NCBI RefSeq assembly: GCF_902806455.1
Contig: NZ_CADCWQ010000001.1
Coordinates: 1,364,001-1,428,000 of the forward strand
Direction: 5' to 3'
Length of the DNA: 64,000 nt
Source of the DNA: Virgibacillus doumboii
Lineage (GTDB): Bacteria; Bacillota; Bacilli; Bacillales; Amphibacillaceae
In this document: one piece after another, positions 39,126-49,160 of the stretch
Numbering within the stretch: position 1 is the stretch's first letter
How the letters are laid out: the number at the start of each line of letters is the position of its first letter
The notes under the pieces: model-generated
Seen by the model: only the letters and a program-made list of their open reading frames with translations
Told to the model about the DNA's origin: nothing
Databases searched by the model: none
Position numbers and translations under genes: made by a program

Positions 39126-40055
39126 ATGCGCAAAATTGTTGTTGGGTCAAGAAAAAGTAATCTCGCATTAACCCAGACAGAGTGGGTAATTGACCAGTTG
39201 AAAGAAGCTGGTCTTGAAAATGAGATAGAAGTAAAAAAAATCATGACAAAAGGGGACCGCATTCTTGATGTAACCTTATCAAAGGTTGGTGGTAAGGGAC
39301 TCTTCGTTAAAGAGATTGAACAAGCAATGTATGATAAAGAGATTGACTTTGCTGTACATAGTATGAAGGACATGCCTTCAGAAATGCCAGAGGGACTTGT
39401 GATTTCCACCATTCCTGATAGGGAAGATCACCGGGATGCTTATATTGCCAAAAACAATATTGCTTTAAAAGATTTGCCTGAAGGGGCTATTGTTGGTACA
39501 AGCAGTCTGCGCAGAAAAGCACAAATATTAGCTGAACGTCCTGACGTTCAAATTAAATGGATTCGCGGAAATATTGAAACACGAATTCGAAAATTGAACG
39601 AGGAAGATTATGATGCGATTATTTTGGCAGTGTCAGGACTTAAGCGAGTAGGGTTAAGTGAAGAACTTATCACAGAATACTTGGAGCCTGACGTGTGTGT
39701 TCCCGCAGTAGGCCAGGGGGCTTTAGCCATCGAGTGCCGTGAGGATGACCATGAACTCCGTAATTTATTGGATAAGATAAGTGATCTCAGGACAACTAAA
39801 ACGGTTACTGCGGAGCGAACATTTATGCATCTACTTGAAGGTGGCTGCCAGGTTCCGATCGGCGGCTATGCCCATCTGGATAATGATGAAGTTGTGCTGA
39901 CTGCATTTGTTGGTACACCGGACGGTAAAACCATTTTAAAAGAAACCGTACGCGGCAACGATTCGAAAGCAGTTGGTACAGAAGCTGCCGAACGATTGAT
40001 TAATCAGGGTGCAAAAGATATTGTTGATGATGTAAAAGAGGAGTTAGACGACTGA
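39126..40055 (+). CDS. hemC: Porphobilinogen deaminase
   Basis: Polymerises four porphobilinogens to hydroxymethylbilane. It is 309 aa. N-terminal [39 protein letters not shown] and [12 protein letters not shown] line the active site. The dipyrromethane-cofactor cysteine is in [21 protein letters not shown] precedes the ATG. Its stop overlaps the hemD start. Confidence 0.96.
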   Translation: MRKIVVGSRKSNLALTQTEWVIDQLKEAGLENEIEVKKIMTKGDRILDVTLSKVGGKGLFVKEIEQAMYDKEIDFAVHSMKDMPSEMPEGLVISTIPDREDHRDAYIAKNNIALKDLPEGAIVGTSSLRRKAQILAERPDVQIKWIRGNIETRIRKLNEEDYDAIILAVSGLKRVGLSEELITEYLEPDVCVPAVGQGALAIECREDDHELRNLLDKISDLRTTKTVTAERTFMHLLEGGCQVPIGGYAHLDNDEVVLTAFVGTPDGKTILKETVRGNDSKAVGTEAAERLINQGAKDIVDDVKEELDD

Positions 40056-40828
40056 TGTCAGTCACTTTACATGGAAAAAAGATTCTGATTACCCGTGAGG
40101 AAAAGCAGGCAAAGGAATTTTCCGAAAAGGTATTACAATACGGTGGAACACCTGTCGAAGTACCACTTTTGCGAATTTCATGTAAGGATATTCCCGATAA
40201 AAGACAAGTCTTTATGAATTTACATCGGTATAAATGGGTGTTTTTCACAAGCGCAAACGGTGTGGAATGTTTTTTTAAGCTTGCCAAAAAATACAAATGT
40301 ACGAGTGACGTTTTGTCGGAATGCAAATTAGCTGCAGTTGGCCATAAAACTGCCAGCTGTTTGAGCGACCATGGATATGAAGCGCATTTTATTCCATCAA
40401 CGTATAATGCTGAAGTGATGGCAAATGAATTTACCGCTAATCATTCCAAAATGGAAGAACCGATTCTGCTTATCCGTGGAAATAGATCCAGAGATGTGCT
40501 TCCTGTCTGGTTTAACGAACTGGAAATTACATTTGATCAATTGGAAGTATATGAAACAGCGTATAATTTTCAGGCTGAGACTGAATTAAACCGGGTAATA
40601 CAACGCGAGAAGCTTGACTTTATTACATTTACAAGCCCATCAACCGTCGAAGCATTTTTTGAAATGAAAAAAAATCAGATCACAAGCTATCCGGAATTTG
40701 TTTGTATAGGTACGACAACAAGTGAACGAGCAGCTGAACTTGGCATAAAACATACATTGACACCAGAAAACTTTACAATTGATGGGATGCTCAATGAAAT
40801 AAGCAATTACTTAAATGAAAGAGGGTAG
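40055..40828 (+). CDS. hemD: Uroporphyrinogen-III synthase
   Basis: A 257-aa enzyme that cyclises hydroxymethylbilane to uroporphyrinogen III. The sequence family is divergent, but KKILITREEKQAKEFSEKVLQYGGTPVEVPLL, FTSANGVECFF and FITFTSPSTVEAFF fit HemD. It starts at an ATG that shares one base with the hemC TGA, so it is coupled to hemC. Confidence 0.92.
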   Translation: MSVTLHGKKILITREEKQAKEFSEKVLQYGGTPVEVPLLRISCKDIPDKRQVFMNLHRYKWVFFTSANGVECFFKLAKKYKCTSDVLSECKLAAVGHKTASCLSDHGYEAHFIPSTYNAEVMANEFTANHSKMEEPILLIRGNRSRDVLPVWFNELEITFDQLEVYETAYNFQAETELNRVIQREKLDFITFTSPSTVEAFFEMKKNQITSYPEFVCIGTTTSERAAELGIKHTLTPENFTIDGMLNEISNYLNERG

Positions 40829-40834
40829 GTATTT

Positions 40835-41815
40835 ATGGAAGCTGGACAGAACTTTAAACGACACCGCCGATTACGTTCTTCTGCGGCAATGCGCTCGCTG
40901 GTACGTGAAAATCATCTTCGAATGGATGATTTCATTTACCCGATCTTTATTGTTGAAGGGGAAAACAAAAAGAATGAAGTTCCTTCCATGCCGGGTGTTT
41001 TTCAAATTTCACTCGACCATATAAAAAAAGAAATGGAAGATTTACTTTCACTCGGGATAAAAGCCGTTATGGTCTTCGGGGTTCCTGATGAGAAAGATGA
41101 GCAAGGAAGTGGCGCTTTCATTGAAACCGGGATTGTACAGGAAGCAACCCGCCTTATTAAGAAAGAAGTACCGGAAATGCTTGTCGTTGCAGATACATGC
41201 CTGTGTGAATATACGTCCCATGGTCATTGCGGAGTTATTCATAACCATGACGTCGATAATGATGAATCACTAAAGTTATTAGCTAAAACTGCAGTATCCC
41301 AGGCAGATGCGGGAGCAGATATTATCGCACCATCCAACATGATGGACGGATTTGTAGCGGTTATCAGGCAAGCGCTGGACGAAGCAGGGTATACGAATAT
41401 CCCGATCATGTCATACGCAGTCAAATATGCATCAGCCTTTTACGGACCATTCCGTGATGCTGCTGACAGCACACCACAATTTGGTGACCGTAAAACCTAC
41501 CAGATGGATCCATCTAATCGTATGGAAGCCTTGCGAGAAGCGGAATCGGATGTTGAAGAAGGTGCAGATTTCCTGATTGTTAAACCAGCGATGTCCTATT
41601 TGGATATTGTCCGTGATGTGAAGAATAATTTTAAAGCACCTGTAGTCGCATATAATGTAAGTGGTGAGTACTCCATGGTAAAAGCAGCTGCACAAAACGG
41701 ATGGATTAATGAAAAAGAATTAGTACTTGAAAAACTTACAGCAATGAAACGCGCAGGAGCAGACCTAATCATTTCCTATTTTGCCAAAGATGTTGCAAGA
41801 TGGCTTAATGAGTAG
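40835..41815 (+). CDS. hemB: Delta-aminolevulinic acid dehydratase (porphobilinogen synthase)
   Basis: Condenses two 5-aminolevulinates to porphobilinogen. It is 326 aa. The zinc-type cysteine cluster is [16 protein letters not shown]. The two active-site lysines are in [15 protein letters not shown] and [12 protein letters not shown]. The N-terminal [15 protein letters not shown] arm is normal. The start is ATG 40835, 6 nt after hemD. The following 414 nt are occupied mainly by repeat copy 5, which separates it from hemL. Confidence 0.96.
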   Translation: MEAGQNFKRHRRLRSSAAMRSLVRENHLRMDDFIYPIFIVEGENKKNEVPSMPGVFQISLDHIKKEMEDLLSLGIKAVMVFGVPDEKDEQGSGAFIETGIVQEATRLIKKEVPEMLVVADTCLCEYTSHGHCGVIHNHDVDNDESLKLLAKTAVSQADAGADIIAPSNMMDGFVAVIRQALDEAGYTNIPIMSYAVKYASAFYGPFRDAADSTPQFGDRKTYQMDPSNRMEALREAESDVEEGADFLIVKPAMSYLDIVRDVKNNFKAPVVAYNVSGEYSMVKAAAQNGWINEKELVLEKLTAMKRAGADLIISYFAKDVARWLNE

Positions 41816-41866
41816 GATTTAAAATAAATGTCAAAACTGTTTAGCGGTTATGAGCATTAACAAGGG

Positions 41867-42155
41867 CAGTTGACGGAAACTGGAAGTATTCTGAAAAAGG
41901 TTGAGTGGAATAACACCGCTCCGGAAATACACTTCGCTTTCCGTGGGCGGCTGATGAGCCTCCTTGCTCCTCCGTCACTGCGGAGTCTCATCTAGGCCTC
42001 TGCTCCCACAGGAGTCTCCGTGTATTTCCTCCGCTGAGAATTGCACGATATATTTTGGTAAGTTAACAACATTTTTTTCTTGAAGAATATTAACCACCAA
42101 ACCAGCTGCGGTGGTTAGAGAGCATTACTAAATTATACTGGTTCGCAGTTTATGA
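41867..42155. repeat. Mosaic palindromic intergenic element, copy 5
   Basis: Lies between hemB and hemL. The left edge is CAGTTGACGGAAACTGG and the right edge GGTTCGCAGTTTATG, a degenerate form of the inner inverted repeat. The core carries ACACCGCTCCGGAAATACAC, GGCGGCTGATGAGCCTC, AGTCTCATCTAGGCCTCTG and GTGTATTTCCTCCGC, nearly the consensus. It lacks the 62-bp cassette. A short CCAGCTGCGG piece follows at about 42100. It interrupts what is usually a continuous hem operon. Confidence 0.83.
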
Positions 42156-42229
42156 AAAAGGTATATTTCACGGCATTAATCTATTCGATTTAACATAATG
42201 AATAAATTTTAAAGATGAGGTGATTGATT

Positions 42230-43519
42230 GTGGCAAACTTTAACAAGTCAGAGGATGCGTACAAAGAAGCGGTTGACCTGATGCCAGGTGGCGTTAACTC
42301 GCCTGTCCGGGCATTCAAATCTGTCGGTATGTCACCAATTTTTATGGAGTCCGGCAAAGGATCGAAAATTACAGATATTGATGGCAATGAATACATTGAT
42401 TATGTGCTGAGCTGGGGGCCTCTGATTCTTGGGCATGCTGATGATCGGGTTGTATCCAGTTTACAGGAAGCGGCAGCAAAAGGAACAAGTTTTGGTGCAC
42501 CAACATTATTGGAAAATAAGTTAACACAAATGGTTGTTGACCGGGTCCCATCAATTGAAATGGTACGTATGGTCAACTCAGGGACAGAAGCTACAATGAG
42601 TGCGTTACGCCTTGCCCGCGGATATACAGGTCGGGACAAAATATTAAAATTTGAAGGAAATTATCATGGGCATGGAGATTCATTGCTTATTAAAGCCGGA
42701 TCCGGTGTTGCTACTCTGGGTCTTCCTGACAGTCCGGGAGTTCCTGAATCGATTGCCCAAAATACAATTACCGTACCATACAATGATGTTGAAAGTGTAC
42801 GATACGCATTTGAGAATTATGGTAATGATATTGCTGCGGTCATCGTTGAACCTGTATCTGGAAATATGGGTGTTGTACCACCGCAGGAAGACTTCTTGCA
42901 TGAATTAAGACAACTAACAAATGATTATGCATCCGTGCTTATTTTTGATGAAGTTATGACCGGGTTCCGCGTTGGTTATAATTGTGCACAGGGTTATTTC
43001 GGCGTCACTCCTGATTTAACGTGTCTTGGTAAAGTAATTGGCGGTGGCCTTCCAGTAGGTGCATATGGCGGAAAACGTGAAATTATGGAACGGGTCGCAC
43101 CAACAGGGTCAATTTATCAGGCTGGAACATTGTCCGGTAATCCACTGGCAATGACAGCTGGATATGAAACATTAAATGCATTGGATGAGTCTTCATATGA
43201 AGATATTAATGCTAAAGTGGATAAACTCGTGGAAGGATACAAACAAGCAGCAATTGATTTTGATATCCCACTCCAGATAAATCGTGCAGGTTCGATGGTC
43301 GGCTTTTTCTTCACTAATGAGCCGGTAATTAATTATGAAACAGCGCAAAATGCGAATGTCGATTATTTTGCACAATATTATCGGGCAATGATTGAAGAAG
43401 GTGTCTTTTTGCCACCATCCCAGTTTGAGGGAGTATTTATGTCAACTGCTCACACTGACGAGGATATTGAAAAAACAATTCAGGCAGTGCGCACTGCCTT
43501 TTCAAAAATTGAAAAGTAA
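42230..43519 (+). CDS. hemL: Glutamate-1-semialdehyde 2,1-aminomutase
   Basis: A PLP enzyme that converts glutamate-1-semialdehyde to 5-aminolevulinate; 429 aa. The N-terminal [13 protein letters not shown] is diagnostic. PLP contacts are in [23 protein letters not shown] and [11 protein letters not shown]. The PLP lysine is in [20 protein letters not shown]. The start is GTG 42230 because GAGGTG is 7 nt upstream; TTG 42224 would be too near. A strong terminator follows. Confidence 0.95.
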   Translation: MANFNKSEDAYKEAVDLMPGGVNSPVRAFKSVGMSPIFMESGKGSKITDIDGNEYIDYVLSWGPLILGHADDRVVSSLQEAAAKGTSFGAPTLLENKLTQMVVDRVPSIEMVRMVNSGTEATMSALRLARGYTGRDKILKFEGNYHGHGDSLLIKAGSGVATLGLPDSPGVPESIAQNTITVPYNDVESVRYAFENYGNDIAAVIVEPVSGNMGVVPPQEDFLHELRQLTNDYASVLIFDEVMTGFRVGYNCAQGYFGVTPDLTCLGKVIGGGLPVGAYGGKREIMERVAPTGSIYQAGTLSGNPLAMTAGYETLNALDESSYEDINAKVDKLVEGYKQAAIDFDIPLQINRAGSMVGFFFTNEPVINYETAQNANVDYFAQYYRAMIEEGVFLPPSQFEGVFMSTAHTDEDIEKTIQAVRTAFSKIEK

Positions 43520-43534
43520 TAAATAATATTTCTG

Positions 43535-43568
43535 AAGCTATTCCTGTTATTACAGGAATAGCTTTTTT
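43535..43568 (+). terminator. Terminator after hemL
   Basis: AAGCTATTCCTG / CAGGAATAGCTT 12-bp perfect stem, 6-nt loop, T6. Confidence 0.93.
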
Positions 43569-43579
43569 AGATGGTATAA

Positions 43580-43608
43580 GCATATCCTTTGTTTGTGTTT
43601 CATATAGT
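43580..43608 (+). promoter_or_regulatory. Candidate sigma-E promoter for spoVID
   Basis: GCATATC (43580-43586), 14 nt, CATATAGT (43601-43608). It fits the known sigma-E pattern (KMATATT, 13-15 nt, CATACANT). B. subtilis spoVID belongs to the sigma-E regulon. The same spacing and CATATC core occur before spoIVFA. Confidence 0.6.
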
Positions 43609-43655
43609 TGAAATAAGGCGTATAAATGGAATATGTGTTGAGGGGAGGAAGTCAT

Positions 43656-44666
43656 TTGTCCAACGATCGTGAAGTGTTCAGTTTTGATTTGAATGAGTCG
43701 CTTTATTTTGAAAGAGGACAGGAAGTTGCCGAAATGGTAGGAATTTCATTGGACCCGGAAATTTCTATCCAGCCATTCAATGACTATATTTCAATTAGAG
43801 GAGTTATTGAACTCCGCGGTACTTATCAAAAGGAGCAGTTTGCAAATCCGGATGATGAGGATACACTCGATTTTGATGATTACCATTCAAGACGGTATGT
43901 CGAAAAAGTATTAGAAATGGACAATGGTCAATCAGAGTTTATCCATCGGTTCCCGGTGGAGATATCTGTTCCGACTTATCGTGTTTCCGATTTAAATGAT
44001 GTAACGGTAAACATTGAATCATTTGATTATGAAATACCAAATCAGAGTCAGCTGAAACTGAGTTCTACTATTGAAATAAGCGGAATCAGTGATCAGTCTG
44101 AGGTGACACCTGAATTAGGGGCAGATAATGAAACTGTATTTATGCCGAGGGGAGAGGAAAGTTTTTCATTTGATGTAAAAGCTGAAAAGGAAACACAGAA
44201 CACAGATGAAATGGTTAATCCGGAAATAACACCTGTCCTGCCACCGGAAATCGATACCGGTAATGACGAATCAGACGATGATGAATCGGAGGAAAGGGTA
44301 CTGTGGAAAACTAAGAAGTCACAGTCACTCGCCGAATTTTTCGCTAAAGATAAACCAGAAGAAAGTCCTGAGGAGGAATCTCCATCAATGCAGGATTACG
44401 ACAACGACTATGAATCTGTTGATTATTATGAAAGTGATGATAATCAAATGGAAGATGTCCGGTATTTAGCGGACATGTTCCGGAGTGATGATGATGAAAG
44501 CTATGCACAAATGCGTTTATGCATCGTTCAGGATTCGGATACCGTGGAGTCGATTGCTGACCGTTACGAAATATCACCGTTACAACTTGTGAATCAGAAT
44601 CATTTATCAAACGACAGCCTGGAAGAGGGTCAATTATTATATATTCCATACAAGAAAAAACAATAG
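43656..44666 (+). CDS. spoVID: Stage VI sporulation protein D
   Basis: A spore coat encasement protein placed on the forespore surface by the mother cell. The N-terminal domain (FSFDLNESLYFERGQEVAEMVGISLDPEISIQPFNDYISIRGVIEL) matches SpoVID. A low-complexity acidic middle follows (residues about 190-280). A C-terminal LysM domain ends it (VQDSDTVESIADRYEISPLQLVNQNHL...GQLLYIP). Only 336 aa against about 575 in B. subtilis; the linker is shorter. The start is TTG 43656 with GGGGAGG upstream; an ATG at 43626 would run through that site. Confidence 0.9.
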   Translation: MSNDREVFSFDLNESLYFERGQEVAEMVGISLDPEISIQPFNDYISIRGVIELRGTYQKEQFANPDDEDTLDFDDYHSRRYVEKVLEMDNGQSEFIHRFPVEISVPTYRVSDLNDVTVNIESFDYEIPNQSQLKLSSTIEISGISDQSEVTPELGADNETVFMPRGEESFSFDVKAEKETQNTDEMVNPEITPVLPPEIDTGNDESDDDESEERVLWKTKKSQSLAEFFAKDKPEESPEEESPSMQDYDNDYESVDYYESDDNQMEDVRYLADMFRSDDDESYAQMRLCIVQDSDTVESIADRYEISPLQLVNQNHLSNDSLEEGQLLYIPYKKKQ

Positions 44667-44677
44667 CCTGACAAGTA

Positions 44678-44708
44678 AACCCCTTGCTCTAACAGTAAGG
44701 GGTTCATT
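44678..44708 (+). terminator. Terminator between spoVID and ysxE
   Basis: AACCCCTTGCT / AGTAAGGGGTT stem (one G-U pair) with a 5-nt loop and CATTTT tail. It may only partly separate the two genes. Confidence 0.75.
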
Positions 44709-44746
44709 TTACTAATAGTTGCTGGAAAAAAGGTGGTGTGAATCAG

Positions 44747-45748
44747 TTGGAAAGGATAAATAAAATAGCTTGGGCGTATGGAATCAGGCCATTTAAAGTT
44801 GATCAGATTTCCAAACGGGTTTTTCGAGTAAGTGATGGTAACTATGAGTATGCATTAAAAGAAAGCAAACTTACTGAAAAAGAATTGGAGGCCTGGGAGT
44901 ATGTGTTTCATCAGGCATATTCCCAGAATCTTACAGGTATTTTACCAGTATATTTAACAAAGAATTCCCGTTTATATACATTTCATAAGCAGACATATTA
45001 CTATTTGACACCATGGATCCCATCAATGGAAATAAGTGAAAAGGAAGCAATTAAAACTTTATATGATACAATTGGCGGGATTCATGCTAATACAAAGCGG
45101 ACACAAAGCATCCAAACAGAATCTGCAATAAACAGCTTTACCGAGTATCAGAAGGCCTGTGCAAATTTACGGGCACAATCGTTATATTATGTTGAGTTAT
45201 TTGAAAAAAATCGTTTTATGTCACCCTTCGAACTACTGGCATGTACGCAATATAGACTGATGGATCAGGTTCTCTTCGTGCTGAATAACCATATTGAACA
45301 ATTTATTAAAGCGGTTGAGGAAAATGAGTGGAATTACAGCCTCTGTCACGGTAATCTGAACTTATCTCATTTAATCCAACATAACTACACGTATATAATC
45401 AACTGGGAAAAGGCAAAATTTGATAATGCTGTTATGGATCTATCGGTATTTATGAAACAGCAGGTCCGCTATTACGACCGAACACCTGAACAGTTAACTG
45501 AAGCCTTTTCGGCATACATGAGTAAGAATGAACTGACAAAAAGTGAACTCCACCTTCTTGCAATTTATCTATTGGATCCGTTTTCGTACATAAATTTAAT
45601 CGAGGCTTATTCCGATAATCCTGCTAACGATACAATGATTAATCAGACAATCGCGTTGCAACAAGTTTCACGCCAACTGCACATGGGTCTTAAATGGTCT
45701 GATTATATTGAAAAGGAACTTATTTCATCATCCACAGAAGATAATTAG
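44747..45748 (+). CDS. ysxE: Spore coat-associated kinase-like protein YsxE
   Basis: A 333-aa protein of the CotS/aminoglycoside phosphotransferase-like fold. Weak kinase features: the N-lobe FRVSDGNYEYALKES, the catalytic-loop-like WNYSLCHGNLNLSHLI, then INWEKAKFDNAVMDLSVFM. In B. subtilis ysxE follows spoVID in the sigma-E regulon, as here. TTG 44747 is preferred because AGGTGG is 10 nt upstream; GTG 44738, which adds three residues, is almost touching that site. Enzymatic activity is unproven. Confidence 0.87.
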   Translation: MERINKIAWAYGIRPFKVDQISKRVFRVSDGNYEYALKESKLTEKELEAWEYVFHQAYSQNLTGILPVYLTKNSRLYTFHKQTYYYLTPWIPSMEISEKEAIKTLYDTIGGIHANTKRTQSIQTESAINSFTEYQKACANLRAQSLYYVELFEKNRFMSPFELLACTQYRLMDQVLFVLNNHIEQFIKAVEENEWNYSLCHGNLNLSHLIQHNYTYIINWEKAKFDNAVMDLSVFMKQQVRYYDRTPEQLTEAFSAYMSKNELTKSELHLLAIYLLDPFSYINLIEAYSDNPANDTMINQTIALQQVSRQLHMGLKWSDYIEKELISSSTEDN

Positions 45749-45753
45749 GAAAG

Positions 45754-45942
45754 TTAAATCCATTCCAAATAAAATGCAATAAATATTCCGACGAGTATCC
45801 CAAGGAGAAATACATCCAATGAAGTCGGGAATAATAACGTACGAATTAATTGAAATATTAATATTGGCAAGGTACATTTTTCAATCACAATAATACAATT
45901 GCGTGCCCAGGGAGGCAGTCGGTATCGGTAGTATCTGGCCAT
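45754..45942 (-). CDS. Small predicted membrane protein
   Basis: A 62-aa protein starting MARYYRYRLPPWARN, a basic aromatic head, followed by two hydrophobic stretches (IIVIEKCTLPILIFQLIRTLLF and LDVFLLGILVGIFIAFYLEWI). GAGGTG lies 6 nt before the minus-strand ATG, strong support for translation. It ends 5 nt from the ysxE stop, convergent. I do not recognise the family. It could be a spore-related small membrane protein given its neighbours, but that is only a guess. Confidence 0.65.
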   Translation of the reverse strand: MARYYRYRLPPWARNCIIVIEKCTLPILIFQLIRTLLFPTSLDVFLLGILVGIFIAFYLEWI

Positions 45943-46018
45943 ACTTATCACCTCAAAGTTGTTTTTTTAATATAGTATGTATATATACCTGTGTTTTGTG
46001 CAATTCATAAATTAATAG

Positions 46019-46047
46019 TTGATTTTATTTGGCGTTATCGATAAAAT
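46019..46047 (+). promoter_or_regulatory. Promoter of the valS T-box transcript
   Basis: TTGATT (46019-46024), 17 nt, TAAAAT (46042-46047), directly before the T-box leader. Confidence 0.65.
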
Positions 46048-46053
46048 GATAAT

Positions 46054-46317
46054 TAATATTAAAATGCAGTGAGAGGGAAGAGTACAGAATAGTTGCCTCA
46101 GGAGAGAGGGAAACACGTGGTGAAAGTTTCCCAGGTTAAATTATTTTGGAAGGTCGCCCTTGACGCAGCCTCTTTGAACATTGGTTTTAAAAAGTAGGAG
46201 AGAGCCGGCTGTTGGCCGTTATCCATGAATGAAGTGCACAGACCGCTATCTGTGAACAAAGGTGGTACCACGGAATAATATCCTTTTCGTCCTTTTTTGG
46301 ATGGAAAGGATTTTTTT
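46054..46317 (+). promoter_or_regulatory. T-box leader of valS
   Basis: A tRNA-sensing riboswitch. The T-box sequence AAAGGTGGTACCACGG (46258-46273) carries the bases that pair with uncharged tRNA acceptor ends. It is followed by an intrinsic terminator: 46280-46292 pairs with 46299-46311, then T6. Upstream, stem I features are visible: AGAGAG and GGTGAAAG. A GTC triplet at 46154-46156 is a plausible valine specifier; this last point is inference. Uncharged tRNA-Val should allow read-through into valS. Confidence 0.92.
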
Positions 46318-46344
46318 AATTTTTACAGAAGGAGGAAAAAACAA

Positions 46345-48990
46345 ATGAGTGATGAATCTAAATTGTCGATGTCATCAAAATACAATCCACAGAACATTGA
46401 GAAAGACCGGTATCGATTTTGGGTCAATGGCAAGTTTTTTGAAGCTACCGGAGATGATGAAAAGGAACCATTTACGATTGTGATTCCACCACCAAATGTA
46501 ACCGGAAAACTCCATTTAGGACATGCTTGGGATACAACGATGCAGGATACGATCTCCCGAATGAAACGGATGCAGGGATATGACGTATTATGGCTGCCGG
46601 GAATGGACCACGCGGGGATTGCAACACAGGCAAAAGTTGAAGCTAAATTGAAGGAACAGGGCAAGAACCGTTATGATTTAGGCCGGGAAAAGTTTCTTGA
46701 TACCGTTTGGGACTGGAAGGAAGAATATGCTGATTTTATTCGTTCCCAATGGGAGAAGCTTGGCCTGGGACTTGATTATTCCCGTGAACGTTTTACAATG
46801 GATGATGGCTTATCTGATGCTGTTCGGGAAGTTTTTGTGACATTATATGAAAAAGGATTAATTTATCGCGGCGAATACATTATCAACTGGGATCCTGCTA
46901 CAAAGACTGCACTTTCCGATATTGAAGTTGTTTATGAAGAGGTGCAAGGTAAATTTTATCACATGCGCTATCCGATTAAAGATAGTGATGAAACGATTGA
47001 AATCGCAACAACCCGTCCGGAAACGATGCTTGGGGATACTGCGGTTGCAGTTCATCCGGAAGATGACCGTTATAAACATCTGATTGGTAAAACGGTTGTG
47101 CTTCCAATTGTCGGCCGTGAAATGGAAATTGTAGCGGATGAGTATGTGGACATGGAAATGGGTTCTGGTGCCGTTAAAATTACACCAGCACATGACCCGA
47201 ACGACTTTGAAATTGGCAACCGGCATAATCTGGAACGGATTCTCGTTATGAATGAAGACGGCTCAATGAATGAAAACGCCGGTAAATACAAGGGTCTGGA
47301 CCGTTTTGAGTGCCGTAAGCAGATTGTAAAAGATTTGCAGGACCAGGGCGTTTTATTTGAAATTGAAGATCACACGCATCAGGTAGGCCATTCAGAGCGC
47401 AGTGGAGCTGTTGTCGAACCATATTTATCAACACAATGGTTTGTTAATATGCAGCCGCTTGCAGATGCATCAATCGAATTGCAAAACAGTGATGGTAAAG
47501 TAAATTTTGTACCTGACCGGTTTGAAAGGACATATCTTCATTGGATGGAAAATATACGTGACTGGTGTATTTCCAGACAGCTGTGGTGGGGACATCGCAT
47601 CCCAGCCTGGTATCATAAAGAAACCGGTGAAGTCTATGTAGGCAAGGAAGCACCTGCTGATATCGAAAACTGGGAGCAGGATGAAGATGTTCTGGATACA
47701 TGGTTCTCATCCGCATTATGGCCATTTTCAACAATGGGATGGCCGGATCTTGATGCAGAGGATTTCAAGCGGTACTTCCCGACTGATGTATTGGTAACAG
47801 GTTATGATATTATCTTTTTCTGGGTTGCCCGCATGATATTTCAGTCAAAACAATTCACTGATAAGCGGCCATTTAAAGATGTGTTAATTCATGGATTAAT
47901 CCGGGATGCTGAGGGGCGCAAAATGAGTAAGTCACTCGGTAATGGTGTCGATCCAATGGATGTTATTGAAAAATACGGAGCTGACTCACTTCGCTATTTT
48001 CTATTGACTGGTTCTACTCCAGGACAGGATTTACGGTTCCATTGGGAAAAAGTTGAAGCAACATGGAATTTCGCAAACAAGGTGTGGAACGCATCACGCT
48101 TTTCATTGATGAACATGGAAGGATTTACTTATGAAGATATTGATTTATCACGTGAAAAATCGCTGGCAGATAAGTGGATTCTGACTCGTTTAAATGAAAC
48201 GATTGAACAGGTAACCAGAAATACGAATAAATACGAGTTTGGTGAAGCGGGACGCCATCTGTACAACTTCATTTGGGATGAACTGTGTGACTGGTATATC
48301 GAAATGGCAAAACTTCCTTTATATGGTGAAGACGAGGAACAGAAACAAACAACACGATCAGTTCTTGCCCATGTTTTGGACCAGACGATGCGTATGCTTC
48401 ATCCGTATATGCCGTTTATTACGGAGGAAATCTGGCAGCAGCTTCCGCATAAAGGGGAGTCCATCACTGTTGCAGCCTGGCCACAGGTAAGACAGGAATT
48501 TCATGATGAATCAGCATCAGCTGAAATGAAGCGACTTGTTTCCATTATTAAGGCCGTACGAAACATTCGTGCTGAAGTGGATACACCGATGTCCAAACAG
48601 GTTAAGCTTTTAATACAAACCGAGAATGCAGAAATCACTGTTGAATTAGAAAATAACCGTAACTACCTTGAGCGCTTCTGTAATCCGAGTGAGTTAATCA
48701 TTGATACGGATATTGACGTGCCGGAAAAAGCAATGTCAGCGGTTATAACCGGAGCTGAGCTATTCCTGCCGCTAGAAGGCCTGATTGATTTTGATAAAGA
48801 AATCAATCGTTTGGAAAAGGAACTTGATAAATGGACAAAAGAGGTTGAGCGGGTACAGAAGAAGCTTGCCAATGAAGGTTTTGTGAATAAAGCTCCGGCA
48901 GCAGTAGTTGACGAGGAAAAGCAGAAGGAGAAAGACTATTTGGATAAACAGTCCAAAGTTAAAGCACGTCTGGAAGAGTTGAAGTCTTAA
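46345..48990 (+). CDS. valS: Valyl-tRNA synthetase
   Basis: An 881-aa class I synthetase charging tRNA-Val. The HIGH motif is in [15 protein letters not shown]. The CP1 editing domain ([17 protein letters not shown]) hydrolyses mischarged threonine. [16 protein letters not shown] is the KMSKS loop. The C-terminal coiled-coil arm ([24 protein letters not shown]) is typical of ValS. ATG 46345 with GAAGGAGGAAAAAAC upstream is chosen; a longer frame from 46297 starts inside the T-box terminator. Confidence 0.97.
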   Translation: MSDESKLSMSSKYNPQNIEKDRYRFWVNGKFFEATGDDEKEPFTIVIPPPNVTGKLHLGHAWDTTMQDTISRMKRMQGYDVLWLPGMDHAGIATQAKVEAKLKEQGKNRYDLGREKFLDTVWDWKEEYADFIRSQWEKLGLGLDYSRERFTMDDGLSDAVREVFVTLYEKGLIYRGEYIINWDPATKTALSDIEVVYEEVQGKFYHMRYPIKDSDETIEIATTRPETMLGDTAVAVHPEDDRYKHLIGKTVVLPIVGREMEIVADEYVDMEMGSGAVKITPAHDPNDFEIGNRHNLERILVMNEDGSMNENAGKYKGLDRFECRKQIVKDLQDQGVLFEIEDHTHQVGHSERSGAVVEPYLSTQWFVNMQPLADASIELQNSDGKVNFVPDRFERTYLHWMENIRDWCISRQLWWGHRIPAWYHKETGEVYVGKEAPADIENWEQDEDVLDTWFSSALWPFSTMGWPDLDAEDFKRYFPTDVLVTGYDIIFFWVARMIFQSKQFTDKRPFKDVLIHGLIRDAEGRKMSKSLGNGVDPMDVIEKYGADSLRYFLLTGSTPGQDLRFHWEKVEATWNFANKVWNASRFSLMNMEGFTYEDIDLSREKSLADKWILTRLNETIEQVTRNTNKYEFGEAGRHLYNFIWDELCDWYIEMAKLPLYGEDEEQKQTTRSVLAHVLDQTMRMLHPYMPFITEEIWQQLPHKGESITVAAWPQVRQEFHDESASAEMKRLVSIIKAVRNIRAEVDTPMSKQVKLLIQTENAEITVELENNRNYLERFCNPSELIIDTDIDVPEKAMSAVITGAELFLPLEGLIDFDKEINRLEKELDKWTKEVERVQKKLANEGFVNKAPAAVVDEEKQKEKDYLDKQSKVKARLEELKS

Positions 48991-49011
48991 ATATAGTTTG
49001 ATTCCTAAAAG

Positions 49012-49123
49012 ATTATGGTTTGAGAAGAAATATTTAAGCTTAAAATCCCTCACAAGCCGCCTCCGGAAAGCGAACTGTATAAGGGCTGCGGGGGCAGATA
49101 GCAACAAACTATACAAAAGAGCC
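49012..49123. repeat. Relic of the intergenic repeat family after valS
   Basis: The right end AGCAACAAACTATACAAAAG then AGCC (49100-49123) is the complement of the outer end GGCTGTTTTCGTATAGGTTG seen at copy 6. Its interior CTGTATAAGGGCTGCGGG matches the 113-bp relic before clpX. The left boundary is uncertain. Confidence 0.55.
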
Positions 49124-49124
49124 T

Positions 49125-49160
49125 AAAAGGAGCGAGGTTTACATATTCCCGCTCCTTTTT
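49125..49160. terminator. Bidirectional terminator between valS and the ATP-grasp genes
   Basis: AAAAGGAGCG / CGCTCCTTTT stem with A and T runs outside. The stop codon of the minus-strand gene (49139-49141) lies in the loop. Confidence 0.85.

Noticed and set aside
46297..46344. Upstream start for valS
   Set aside because: The frame is open to 46297 but that codon lies inside the T-box terminator; ATG 46345 has a strong ribosome-binding site.
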